Origin: Gammaproteobacteria bacterium
GTDB lineage: Bacteria; Pseudomonadota; Gammaproteobacteria; SZUA-229
Assembly: GCA_015488885.1 (NCBI GenBank)
Contig: WFMW01000023.1
Span: forward strand, 1 to 64,000
Direction of reading: 5' to 3'
Length of the DNA stretch: 64,000 nt
The notes under the pieces were generated by a model. The model saw nothing but the letters and a program-made list of their open reading frames with translations. It made no database searches and was not told where the DNA came from. Both the position numbers and the translations under genes were made by a program. Of the stretch, positions 26,519 to 34,625 are shown piece after piece (the stretch's first letter is position 1; every line of letters starts with the position of its first letter).

Positions 26519-27280
26519 TTACCAACCACCACGATTTCCCCATGGGCTGAAGCCTGAGCCACTATTACCAAAAGGAAAACTGAAACCTGAACCACGATTG
26601 TTCCACGGGCCGCTAAAACTGGAGCTATTATTCCAGGGACGGTTAAAACCTGAACCATTATTCCCCCACGGCATAGTAAAACCTGAGCCACGATTGTTCC
26701 ATGGCCCACTAAAACCTGAACTATTATTCCATGGGCCATTAAAATTTGCTCCTCGGTTACCCCATGGATTATAACCGTAGTTAGATCCTCGAGGCTGGTT
26801 ATAAGCACCATAATTTTGTGGTGAATAATAGGGTGATGAAGCGCCTGGTGACGGGTAAGTCGTCTGAACTGTTGTATTATTCCGGGTCGTAGTGTTTCGG
26901 GTTGAGTTTTTCAAGGTATGACTACCGGTTGAATACGAACCTGAGGAATAGCTATTCGAACTGGTCGGCGTTGCTGTATCCGTTGGCTGTGATTTAACCG
27001 CCTTTTGGGTAGTGTCTATCTCCTTCTGTATTTGTTCATCAATATCCTTAGGCGGAAAATTCCCATAATGGTTATTGCTGTTATAACTATTGCTGTTATA
27101 ACTATTGCTGCCATAACCGTTGCTGTTATAACCGTTATCATAATCATTATTATAACTGTTCGATGACTGATTCGTATAACCATCAGCCAGTACCTGACTG
27201 GTATATAATCCACCTGCCGATAAACCCGCCACCATTAAAACAGTCATCGATGCAGATTTTCTGAATAAGCTGTTTTTCAT
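26519..27280 (-). CDS. Exported low-complexity Asn/Gly/Ser/Trp-rich protein (sulfur-globule-like?)
   Basis: 253 aa from ATG 27280, which has a strong GGAGGTG ribosome site. A signal peptide (KSASMTVLMVAGLSAGGLYTSQVLA) is followed by an N/Y/S/G-rich stretch with repeats of GSNSYNSNSYN. A Thr/Ser linker and a C-terminal array of about ten-residue units of the form GSGFxxPWxNN follow: NGPWNN, SGPWNN, TMPWGN, NRPWNN, SGPWNN, SFPFGN and SPWGN. The composition recalls sulfur-globule envelope proteins of sulfur-oxidising gammaproteobacteria, but identity is not established. Almost no Cys, Lys-poor tail. A complete inverted-repeat element lies between it and asnB. Confidence 0.6.
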   Translation of the reverse strand: MKNSLFRKSASMTVLMVAGLSAGGLYTSQVLADGYTNQSSNSYNNDYDNGYNSNGYGSNSYNSNSYNSNNHYGNFPPKDIDEQIQKEIDTTQKAVKSQPTDTATPTSSNSYSSGSYSTGSHTLKNSTRNTTTRNNTTVQTTYPSPGASSPYYSPQNYGAYNQPRGSNYGYNPWGNRGANFNGPWNNSSGFSGPWNNRGSGFTMPWGNNGSGFNRPWNNSSSFSGPWNNRGSGFSFPFGNSGSGFSPWGNRGGW

Positions 27281-27390
27281 TTTCACCTCCACTCGCAACA
27301 ACCCAACCAATAACATTACTGTCACTTTAACAGTAACATAATCTAACTGGAATAAAAGGGGAAATGTAATAAAAAACAACAATATTCAGG

Positions 27391-27643
27391 TTTAACCAGA
27401 ATATTTCATGGAAAGGCTATAAATCCATCTTAACATTATGAACATATTAGTAAATATTGATATGGGAAAGTACACTATTCGTCTATTATCCGCTATGCCA
27501 TTTTTGAAAAAACCTCAGCAGTCATACTTGAATAAGGCTGGAATTAATTCACCTGTAACTGTAGCTATATTCAACGAATCGGCAAAACTCATTCACTGGA
27601 ATTAGTCAGGAATTCTACATTTCCATAAAATATTCGGTTTAAT
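27391..27643. mobile_element. MITE-like element (copy B), 253 bp
   Basis: Outer arms at 27391-27414 and 27620-27643 are inverted repeats with about 20 of 24 matches, cores TTAACCAGAATATTTCATGG and its partner. The first 130 bp align with copy A (shared GGCTATAAAT, CTTAACAT, AAATATTG, TACACTAT and CGCTATGC blocks); the extra 100 bp before the right arm are unique to this copy. The right arm contributes the asnB TAA stop (complement of 27639-27641). It accounts for most of the 358-bp gap here. Confidence 0.8.
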
Positions 27644-29429
27644 TTTTAGTTACGCGGTCTAAATTCTGTTGCAGCCACAACTCCAGCGCGGCCAGATGCC
27701 ATAATTTATTGCCCTGAAGACGGGTAAAATGGGCTTCCGGCTTATGTAATAATTTTTCAACATAGGCCGGATTAAACAGACCCCGCTGTTTTGCGCTATC
27801 AGACAGCAGAATATCTCGCATAAAAGCTAAAAAATCGCCCTGCACATATTTAAGTGCCGGCATCGGGAAATAGGCTTTGCGGCGATTTACCACTTTATCG
27901 GGCAGAAAACCTTTCGCCAGCTGTTTTAACACATATTTGCCACCATCCGGCAGTTTCATTGCCGGTGGCATACTGGCAGCCAGTTCAATCAGTTCGGTAT
28001 CCAGAAACGGCACGCGCGCTTCCAGCCCCCAGGCCATGGTCATATTATCGACCCGTTTTACCGGGTCATCGACAATCAGCGTGGTGACATCGACAGCCAG
28101 CACACGATCAAGATAGTCATCCGCATCGACCGTATTCAACAGTTCATCGACCAGTGCTGACGTCACATCCTGCGTATGGAAACGGGGATCTACCATGGCA
28201 AGATATTCATCATGATCACGATCAAAATATTCATCCGAAAAACGTCGAATACCCGACGTAATGGAATGATGCATCCGCGGATACCAGAAATACCCCGCAA
28301 AAACCTCATCGGCACCCTGCCCGCTCTGCACTACTTTGACGTGTTTTGCTACCTGTTCCGATAACATATAAAAAGCCACCGCATCCTGTGCAAACATGGG
28401 TTCAGACATATGCCGAAAAGCCTCGGGCAGACGCGGCAATACCTGATCGTTAGGCACCATTAACTGATGATGATCGGTAGCAAACCGGTGCGCGACGGCA
28501 TCCGAATATTCAAACTCATTGCCTTTTTCCTGCGGTGCATCCTCAAAGCCGATGGAAAAGGTTTTTAAATCCCGCTGCCCCGCTTCAGCCAGCAGCCCCA
28601 CCAGTAAACTGGAATCTATGCCACCGGACAACAATACACCCACCGGCACATCGGCAATTTTCACCCGTTTTTCAACCGCATTTCTCAAACCATCATGAAT
28701 AGCCTGTACCCAGTCCTGCTCGGTCATGTTTTTTTCAGGCCGCCGGGCGGATAACTGCCAGTAACGTTTTTCCACAACCCCGGTATCTTTTTTAATCAGC
28801 ATGTAATGCGCCGGTTTAACTTTCTGTATGCCTTTTAAAATGGTATTGGGCGCGGGCACCACCGCGTGCAGGCTAAATAAATTATGCAAGGCAAACGTAT
28901 TAATACTGGTATCCAGCGCGGCATCAGCATGAATAAGTGCGCGGGTGTTCGAAGCGAATAATAAACGCTGCCCGGTTAATGAATAGTAAAAAGGTTTGAT
29001 ACCAATACGGTCACGCGCCAGCAGTAATTGCTGACGATTATTGTCCCAGATGGCAAAGGCAAACATTCCCTGTAATTTTTCTACGCAATTTTCACCCCAT
29101 TCAATATAGGCGCGCAATATAACTTCAGTGTCGCCAGTGGAACGAAAGCGGTGACCTTTGGCCTGTAATTGCTGGCGCAACATCGGGTAATTATAAATCG
29201 TACCGTTAAACACCAACGCCACCCCGGTAGCGTCATCAACCATGGGTTGCGCCGCATGCTCACTAAGGTCAATAATCGCCAGCCGACGATGCCCCAGCGA
29301 GACCGGCCCGCACTGGTAATCACCTTTCCCGTCCGGCCCGCGTTCAGCCAGTTGCGACATCATTCGATATGTCACCTCAACTTGCGGACGACTAGCATCA
29401 AATCTTAATTCACCACAAATGCCACACAT
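27639..29429 (-). CDS. N-acetylglutaminylglutamine-type amidotransferase (asparagine synthetase family)
   Basis: Class II glutamine amidotransferase plus asparagine-synthetase domain, 596 aa. Cys2 nucleophile in MCGICGELRFD; amidotransferase residues RGPDGKGDYQ and FNGTIYNYPMLR; synthetase P-loop GVLLSGGIDSSLLVGLLAE and GQGADEVFAGYFWYPR. The opening MCGICGELRFD and the HAVVPAPNTILKGIQKV segment point to the enzyme that amidates the osmolyte precursor in NAGGN synthesis rather than to plain AsnB. The usual partner ngg and its peptidase are not adjacent, so the pathway assignment is inference. Its stop codon is part of an inserted repeat element. Confidence 0.8.
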   Translation of the reverse strand: MCGICGELRFDASRPQVEVTYRMMSQLAERGPDGKGDYQCGPVSLGHRRLAIIDLSEHAAQPMVDDATGVALVFNGTIYNYPMLRQQLQAKGHRFRSTGDTEVILRAYIEWGENCVEKLQGMFAFAIWDNNRQQLLLARDRIGIKPFYYSLTGQRLLFASNTRALIHADAALDTSINTFALHNLFSLHAVVPAPNTILKGIQKVKPAHYMLIKKDTGVVEKRYWQLSARRPEKNMTEQDWVQAIHDGLRNAVEKRVKIADVPVGVLLSGGIDSSLLVGLLAEAGQRDLKTFSIGFEDAPQEKGNEFEYSDAVAHRFATDHHQLMVPNDQVLPRLPEAFRHMSEPMFAQDAVAFYMLSEQVAKHVKVVQSGQGADEVFAGYFWYPRMHHSITSGIRRFSDEYFDRDHDEYLAMVDPRFHTQDVTSALVDELLNTVDADDYLDRVLAVDVTTLIVDDPVKRVDNMTMAWGLEARVPFLDTELIELAASMPPAMKLPDGGKYVLKQLAKGFLPDKVVNRRKAYFPMPALKYVQGDFLAFMRDILLSDSAKQRGLFNPAYVEKLLHKPEAHFTRLQGNKLWHLAALELWLQQNLDRVTKN

Positions 29430-29505
29430 ATTTTTTCTCGTTACCCGCCCTCACCACACAATACACACTGTATGGCATTCTAAAAGCATAACATCAAAAA
29501 CTTTT

Positions 29506-29599
29506 TACCACGGACCACACGGAAGATAAAGTAAAAACCCAAAATATTTTTGTTTATAATTTTATCTTTTTCCATGTGTTTCGTGTGATCCGTGGTTAA
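29506..29599. repeat. Palindromic CCACGGA/CACACGGAA repeat (copy 1) overlapping the znuB 3' end
   Basis: Left arm 29506-29530 (ACCACGGACCACACGGAAG..) and right arm 29561-29599 are inverted relatives; the right arm carries an extra ACACATGG-like segment. The right arm is translated as the ZnuB tail (residues NHGSHETHGKR and the stop). Other copies are at 54619-54660 and 62316-62371. Confidence 0.85.
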
Positions 29600-30362
29600 T
29601 TATGGTTGTTTGACTAATAATTAATTTTAACCCCAGGCCGGAGATAACCAGTGCCCAGACAATAATGGGGCCACTGGGAAAATCAAAGACAGCAGATACA
29701 ATCAGACCCAGTGCATAACCGATGGCACCGACCAGGTAAGCCAGTAATAATGCGCTATTTTTTGAGGAAATACAACGGGTTGCCAGCGCTGGTACAATCA
29801 GGCTGGAAAAAACCAGATAAACCCCAACCAGCTGTACCGATGCCGTTACTGCCAGTGCAAAAATAATATAAAACTTCAATGACCCCGAGCTGACTCGTAG
29901 TTTAAACCATAAAAACAGTAACACGACATACAATATAGCTACCGGTACAAGATGATGCAGATCAACCCATAAAATCTGCCCGGTAAGCAGTTCACGCAGA
30001 TGTTCACCACCATGCGGGTTATTTGCCAGCAGTAAAATACCGCTGCTGGCAGCAAGTATAAAGATTACTCCGATTAAAGCTTCTAGCGAATCATGCCAGT
30101 GATGTTCCAGCCAGCGCAGTAAAATGGCCCCGGCGACCGCACTGCCTGCAGCCACCACCTGTACCTGCCAGCCATCCACAGTCCAGCCCATATTATAGGC
30201 CGTAATAACACCCAGCCCGGCTATTTGCGCAATTGCCAGGTCAATAAAGATAATTCCCCGACGTAACACTTCTCTACCCAATGGCACATGGGTGGAGAGA
30301 ACCAGCAGCCCCGCCAGAAAAGCGGGGCCGATAATGGTTAATGACAGATTACTTAAATCCAT
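29562..30362 (-). CDS. znuB: Zinc ABC transporter, membrane permease ZnuB
   Basis: ABC-3 family permease, 266 aa with seven to eight membrane segments and the family landmarks GREVLRRGIIFIDLAIAQIAG and YLVFSSLIVPALATR. It overlaps znuA by one base (TAATG), showing translational coupling. The last eleven residues (NHGSHETHGKR) and stop are encoded by a palindromic repeat, replacing the native terminus; the tail is hydrophilic and His-containing. No ATPase gene (znuC) accompanies it. Manganese or other divalent metal transport cannot be excluded. Confidence 0.88.
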   Translation of the reverse strand: MDLSNLSLTIIGPAFLAGLLVLSTHVPLGREVLRRGIIFIDLAIAQIAGLGVITAYNMGWTVDGWQVQVVAAGSAVAGAILLRWLEHHWHDSLEALIGVIFILAASSGILLLANNPHGGEHLRELLTGQILWVDLHHLVPVAILYVVLLFLWFKLRVSSGSLKFYIIFALAVTASVQLVGVYLVFSSLIVPALATRCISSKNSALLLAYLVGAIGYALGLIVSAVFDFPSGPIIVWALVISGLGLKLIISQTTIINHGSHETHGKR

Positions 30363-31288
30363 TATTTGTGTTCCTGCTTAACGGCCTTTTCAAGCCGGTT
30401 GATGGTAACGCTATAAAGGTCAAATAATGTATCCACACCTTTGATGCCACCGACAGTAAAAGGTAATTTAACCACTGGAATACCGGTTTTTTCTGATAAC
30501 CAGTGGGCGGCTCTAGATGACTGATAGGCAGCATAAATAATCATAGCTGCCGGATGTTTGTGCATTTTCTTCAGTAGATCAGCCAGGTGATCACTGCTTG
30601 GCGGGATGCCGGGTTTAGGTTCCAGCGTACCCACTTCTTTTAAACCTAACCAGTCATTCATATAAGCCCAGCCTTTATGGTAAACCACAACGCGTTTACC
30701 ACGTAGATTTGCCGCCTGTTTTTCCCAGCCCTGTATTGCCTGCAACCAGCGTTGTTTGAAATGCTGATAATTGGTTTCATAACTGTCAGCATTATCCGGG
30801 TCGACTAACTGCAGACGTTGATTCAATGCTTCAGCCACATCGGTTATATTATTCGGGTCGGTCTGAATATGCGGGTTGCCCATGGCATGCACATCACCTT
30901 CACTGCGATCGAGGACTGTCGGCACATCCAGCATGCTCACCGCATTGCTGGCCATAAAATAACCATCCGTACCTACCTGAATTTTCGGATTACCTGATTT
31001 GCGCTGTAAAATCGGCAACCAGCCAATTTCCAGCTCGGCACCCGTACAGACCAGCAAATCCGCCTGCCGTGCCTGATTCAATAAACTGGGACGCGCCTGA
31101 ATATGATGCGGATCCTGCGCACCATTGGTAGCACTGATAACCTTTACCTTATCGCCGCCTAGTACCCGACTTAATGCCGCCCATTCCGGTTCACAGGCAA
31201 AAATATTTAATCTGGCAAATACCGGACTGGCATTGCTCATAAGCAGTAAGGCCACCATAAAAGCAGTTATCTTGTTATTTATTATCAT
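30362..31288 (-). CDS. znuA: Zinc ABC transporter, periplasmic substrate-binding protein ZnuA
   Basis: Cluster A-I metal-binding lipoprotein-like receptor, 308 aa, with signal peptide (AFMVALLLMSNASPVFA). Metal ligands are recognisable as His in AQDPHHIQARPS, His in GNPHIQTDPNN and His in VVVYHKGWAYMNDW; a late acidic ligand is expected near the C-terminus. The His-rich loop typical of many ZnuA proteins is absent. It sits between the porin gene (15 bp upstream) and znuB (1-bp overlap). Confidence 0.88.
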   Translation of the reverse strand: MIINNKITAFMVALLLMSNASPVFARLNIFACEPEWAALSRVLGGDKVKVISATNGAQDPHHIQARPSLLNQARQADLLVCTGAELEIGWLPILQRKSGNPKIQVGTDGYFMASNAVSMLDVPTVLDRSEGDVHAMGNPHIQTDPNNITDVAEALNQRLQLVDPDNADSYETNYQHFKQRWLQAIQGWEKQAANLRGKRVVVYHKGWAYMNDWLGLKEVGTLEPKPGIPPSSDHLADLLKKMHKHPAAMIIYAAYQSSRAAHWLSEKTGIPVVKLPFTVGGIKGVDTLFDLYSVTINRLEKAVKQEHK

Positions 31289-31302
31289 CGTCTTTAATCC
31301 TC

Positions 31303-32643
31303 TTAATAAGCATGTGCGCCATGTGCGCCCATTACCATGGTGTATTGAATCAATAATTGATTATCGCTGTTAGCCGTGGATTCATCGTAGTTATACTGCG
31401 CCCGAATACGACTGAAGTGGCTGGCCTGCCAGGACAGCATCACACTGGTTCGTTGCGGCGTATGGGTATTTGATAAACCCGCCTGATCCAGTACGCTTTG
31501 ATTATTGCCTGAATTATTACTGTCGAGGCGGTCATATCGCAGCCCGGTTGTCCAGTTGGGAATAAACTGATACACACCCTGCGCATACCAGCCGGACTGA
31601 TGCCCCGCATAAGAACTCACAAGTGAAGTAGTGTTTAAGGTTAACTGGCCATCTTCCAGGCGATTAAAATATTCCCATTGAAACTTGAAATTGTGCTGCA
31701 ATGGATTGCCGTTCGGCGCCCATTTATAAACAAAATCCAGCCCGTCAATTTTACTGTTGCCACTGAATATTGAATCAGCCCCAACCGGATTAAAAGTCTG
31801 GCGCTTATTAATATCACCGGCCTGCCAGTGCGACACACCCAGTTCCCAGCTGTTGCTCAGATTAATGTCACCACCGGTTTTGAGATAGGCCACCCAGTCA
31901 CCTACACCGGTTTGGCTGCCGGTCGAGGGATACTGCACACCATTACCCAATTCACCACCCACTAAAATATAATGGTCAGTGGGTAATATCCACGATGCCT
32001 GTACCCCCTCCTCCTTCAACTGGTCACCAAACATGCCACGATAAACCAGCGGCGCATCATTAAAATCCCAGGCATGACTGTGCTTGCCATTAATGTACCC
32101 CATGGCTGAAAAAAAACGACCGGCTTTAACATGTAAACCATGCGGCAAGCCAATGGTTTCAAAAAAAGCTTCTTCCACTGAAATAGTGGTATTGCCTTTC
32201 TCATTACCAAAAGAAAACGTCGCCTGGCCATAAAAATTCTGATCCACGTTTGAGCCCATGGTAATTTCTGACTCGCCCAGCGAAAAACCTTCTGTATCCA
32301 GCCCGGCTTCATTACCCAGCGCAAAACCCGGCAGCGTATAGTTGTCAGGGTTATTACTATAAGAAGCGTAAAGCCCGGTCAGAACCAGACTGATTGCCGG
32401 ATTAAACGCATTGGGTTTTATCGTCCGCGTGGCCGCCTGAGTCTGTTTCAGGTGTTTTTGCATACGTTTAAGACGGCGGTCATAATCGTGTTTCATGGTA
32501 TCAATCTGCTGCTGAATCTGCGCCGATGACTGTGGCGTTTTAGCTGCCGATGTTTCAGTTTCCGCCAGCGCATTCTGTACTGACAGCGCAGTCATCGCCA
32601 GCAAACAGATGGCTGATGACAAAGTATAAGTTGCTTGTTGCAT
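31303..32643 (-). CDS. Outer-membrane beta-barrel porin associated with zinc uptake
   Basis: 446 aa. Signal peptide ending QNALAE, then a short Gln-rich coiled coil (IQQQIDTMKHDYDRRLKRMQKHL), then a barrel with alternating aromatic strands and the terminus NQLLIQYTMVMGAHGAHAY. The GAHGAHAY end gives two His before the final aromatic residue. It is the first gene of an apparent operon with znuA and znuB, so a role in metal passage across the outer membrane is inferred. Its leader contains tandem repeats around TAACTACTTG and a dyad shared with the DUF4010 gene. Confidence 0.8.
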   Translation of the reverse strand: MQQATYTLSSAICLLAMTALSVQNALAETETSAAKTPQSSAQIQQQIDTMKHDYDRRLKRMQKHLKQTQAATRTIKPNAFNPAISLVLTGLYASYSNNPDNYTLPGFALGNEAGLDTEGFSLGESEITMGSNVDQNFYGQATFSFGNEKGNTTISVEEAFFETIGLPHGLHVKAGRFFSAMGYINGKHSHAWDFNDAPLVYRGMFGDQLKEEGVQASWILPTDHYILVGGELGNGVQYPSTGSQTGVGDWVAYLKTGGDINLSNSWELGVSHWQAGDINKRQTFNPVGADSIFSGNSKIDGLDFVYKWAPNGNPLQHNFKFQWEYFNRLEDGQLTLNTTSLVSSYAGHQSGWYAQGVYQFIPNWTTGLRYDRLDSNNSGNNQSVLDQAGLSNTHTPQRTSVMLSWQASHFSRIRAQYNYDESTANSDNQLLIQYTMVMGAHGAHAY

Positions 32644-32662
32644 AAAAAAATCTCACATTAAA

Positions 32663-32724
32663 TTATTGTAACTACTTGTTATCGTAACTACTTGAGTGAG
32701 TAGTCAGGGAGTGAGTAGCCAGGA
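32663..32724 (-). promoter_or_regulatory. Tandem ACTACT/GAGTAG repeats upstream of the porin operon
   Basis: Two 16-bp units (TTATTGTAACTACTTG at 32663 and TTATCGTAACTACTTG at 32679) are followed by two 15-bp units (AGTGAGTAGTCAGGG at 32695 and AGTGAGTAGCCAGGA at 32710); another GTAACTACTCAG lies at 32734. The junction creates the dyad 32685-32705. This could be a multi-site operator for the metal-uptake genes; no classical Zur box was recognised. Confidence 0.5.
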
Positions 32725-32875
32725 TTAACAGTAACTACTCAGATTGTCGCCAGGAATTGCTACTAAAATCAGTCAGACCATGGCAAAAAACGGAATTTAC
32801 AAGCGTAAACATCCATTTTTTATCACAGCGCTGGTGAATTTCAGCGGTTAGCTGAGTCGTTACAAACAAATAAAA

Positions 32876-33184
32876 TTAATGCCGAGCAGGAGGCGCCCGA
32901 ATAAGACTTAAACGAAGAGTGGGTAAAACAACCGATATGATACTAAAGACAGCAATGGTCAGTAGAAAGTAAACCGCCATCTGCATGATTGCCATAGCCG
33001 GAACATCAACCACATTGTGGTTGACAACCATACAGACCGGGCAGTGGTTATTGAGAAAATGATGGTGATGGGTTTTGTGTATTAACACCGCTGCCTGCAT
33101 TGACAGTAACAGCACAACCAGTAAAAACCCCCGAATGGTTTTGCTGTTTTTAGCGGTAAATAGATTACGCCCTGTTTTTCTCAT
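32876..33184 (-). CDS. Small membrane protein with His-rich HCPVC motif (DUF2946-like)
   Basis: 102 aa from ATG 33184 (MRKTGRNLFTAKNSK), though upstream in-frame starts exist. Two membrane segments flank a periplasmic metal-binding-looking loop HKTHHHHFLNNHCPVCMVV, with five His and a CxxC. This layout resembles DUF2946-type proteins found next to metal-transport genes. It lies 233 bp upstream of the zinc porin operon on the same strand and diverges from sodB. A role in metal sensing or handling is inferred from sequence and place only. Confidence 0.6.
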   Translation of the reverse strand: MRKTGRNLFTAKNSKTIRGFLLVVLLLSMQAAVLIHKTHHHHFLNNHCPVCMVVNHNVVDVPAMAIMQMAVYFLLTIAVFSIISVVLPTLRLSLIRAPPARH

Positions 33185-33300
33185 CAATTTATAGTAGCAC
33201 ATATCAAATGATGGGTTAATTATAGACCTTTGCATGATAAAAGCGTAAACCTCTTTAATAATCATTCTAATTTCGGGGTTTATCCGACATAAATTAGAGG

Positions 33301-33306
33301 TATAAT
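33301..33306 (+). promoter_or_regulatory. Probable -10 box of the sodB promoter
   Basis: A perfect TATAAT lies 40 bp upstream of the sodB ATG in an A+T-rich leader. A matching -35 box is not clear (GTTTAT at 33278 is the best at 17-bp spacing). No Fur box was recognised. Confidence 0.45.
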
Positions 33307-33346
33307 AAAAAGCTGAAATAATTATTCCTTAACCGAGAGAAAAACA

Positions 33347-33925
33347 ATGGCCTTTGAATTACCTGCATTACCTTTTGCCAAAGACGCACTGGTACCCCAT
33401 ATATCTGAAGAAACCCTTGAATACCACTATGGTAAACACCATGCTACCTATGTAGCCACCCTGAACAGCCTGATTGATGGTACTGAATTTGCCAATATGT
33501 CGCTGGAGGACATCATCAAAAAATCCAGTGGCCCGCTGTTCAATAATGCCGCACAGGTATGGAACCACAGTTTTTACTGGAACTGCCTGAGTCCTAATGG
33601 TGGTGGTGAACCCACTGGCGCTTTAGCCGATGCCATCAATGCAAAATTTGGCTCATTTGATGAATTCAAAAAAACCTTCAGCACCAACTGTGTTGGTAAT
33701 TTTGGTTCCGGCTGGACCTGGCTGGTAAAAAATGCCGCCGGTGAACTGGAAATTGTTAAAACCTCCAATGCCGGCTGCCCGATCACCGAAGATGGCGTTA
33801 CCCCGCTGATGACCTGTGACGTATGGGAACATGCCTATTACATCGACTACCGCAACGCCCGTCCAGCCTATGTTGAAGCATACTGGAATCTGGTCAACTG
33901 GAATTTTATCAGTAGCAATTTCTAA
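33347..33925 (+). CDS. sodB: Superoxide dismutase, iron type
   Basis: Dismutates superoxide in the cytosol. Metal ligands: His in YHYGKHHATYVATL, His in AQVWNHSFYWNCLSP, and Asp/His in CDVWEHAYYIDYRNARP. The N-terminal MAFELPALPFAKDALVPHIS and residues typical of Fe-SOD (AQVWNHSFYW, GSGWTWLV) support Fe rather than Mn. The length is 192 aa. An A+T-rich promoter precedes it and a strong intrinsic terminator follows, so it is monocistronic. Confidence 0.97.
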   Translation: MAFELPALPFAKDALVPHISEETLEYHYGKHHATYVATLNSLIDGTEFANMSLEDIIKKSSGPLFNNAAQVWNHSFYWNCLSPNGGGEPTGALADAINAKFGSFDEFKKTFSTNCVGNFGSGWTWLVKNAAGELEIVKTSNAGCPITEDGVTPLMTCDVWEHAYYIDYRNARPAYVEAYWNLVNWNFISSNF

Positions 33926-33949
33926 ACCTAAGGAACATCTGTATATCTG

Positions 33950-33984
33950 GCGGCTTGCTGTTAACACAGCAAGCCGCTTTTTTT
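33950..33984 (+). terminator. Intrinsic terminator of sodB
   Basis: GCGGCTTGCTG (33950-33960) pairs with CAGCAAGCCGC (33967-33977), loop TTAACA, followed by seven T. It lies 25 bp after the sodB stop. Confidence 0.93.
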
Positions 33985-34045
33985 GCGATTTCGGACAGGC
34001 TCCTGATGATTATGTATTGTAATGGTATAAAGCTATAATGACATA

Positions 34046-34600
34046 ATGAAAATAAACTCAAAAACCGGCCTGTTAACACCCTGCACCCAAATACCCTCCC
34101 CCAACTGTGACCAGCGGCCTGCTGATCAGGACATCGACCTGATTGTACTCCATAGTATCAGCCTGCCACCCGGGCAGTATGGTGGTGATGCCATTGAGCG
34201 TTTTTTTAGCAACCGGCTGGCAGCCGATGAGCACCCCTATTTTCAACAGATCGCCGAGGTGAAAGTTTCATCCCATGTGCTGATTAAACGTGATGGCCAT
34301 ATCATACAGTTTGTCCCGTTCCATCAACGCGCCTGGCATGCCGGGGTTTCCTGTTATCATAGCCGGGAGCATTGTAATGATTTTTCTATTGGCATCGAGC
34401 TGGAAGGCACCGATACAGACACCTTTGAATCGCTGCAATATACCCGGCTGGCAGCGTTGATTCAGGCACTTGAACAGACCTACACGGCTATCACACCGCA
34501 GTGCATCACCGGCCACAGCGATATTGCGCCGGGTCGAAAAACTGACCCCGGCAGAGGTTTTGACTGGAATAAGCTACAATCTCTTTTAGTGAAGTCCTGA
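34046..34600 (+). CDS. ampD: 1,6-anhydro-N-acetylmuramyl-L-alanine amidase AmpD
   Basis: Cytosolic zinc amidase that cleaves the peptide from anhydro-muropeptides during wall recycling. Zn ligands: His in LIVLHSISLPP, His and Asp in CITGHSDIAPGRKTDPGRGFDW. Substrate segment SSHVLIKRDGHIIQFVP. No signal peptide; 184 aa. Together with mpl, amgK and murU the window holds most of the recycling pathway. ampE follows at 25 bp. Confidence 0.96.
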   Translation: MKINSKTGLLTPCTQIPSPNCDQRPADQDIDLIVLHSISLPPGQYGGDAIERFFSNRLAADEHPYFQQIAEVKVSSHVLIKRDGHIIQFVPFHQRAWHAGVSCYHSREHCNDFSIGIELEGTDTDTFESLQYTRLAALIQALEQTYTAITPQCITGHSDIAPGRKTDPGRGFDWNKLQSLLVKS

Positions 34601-34625
34601 ATCATTCAGGATAATAAAAAAAACC

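Noticed and set aside
27391-27643. Small coding gene in the repeat element
   Set aside because: No frame longer than a few dozen codons and no shared frame with copy A; treated as non-autonomous DNA.
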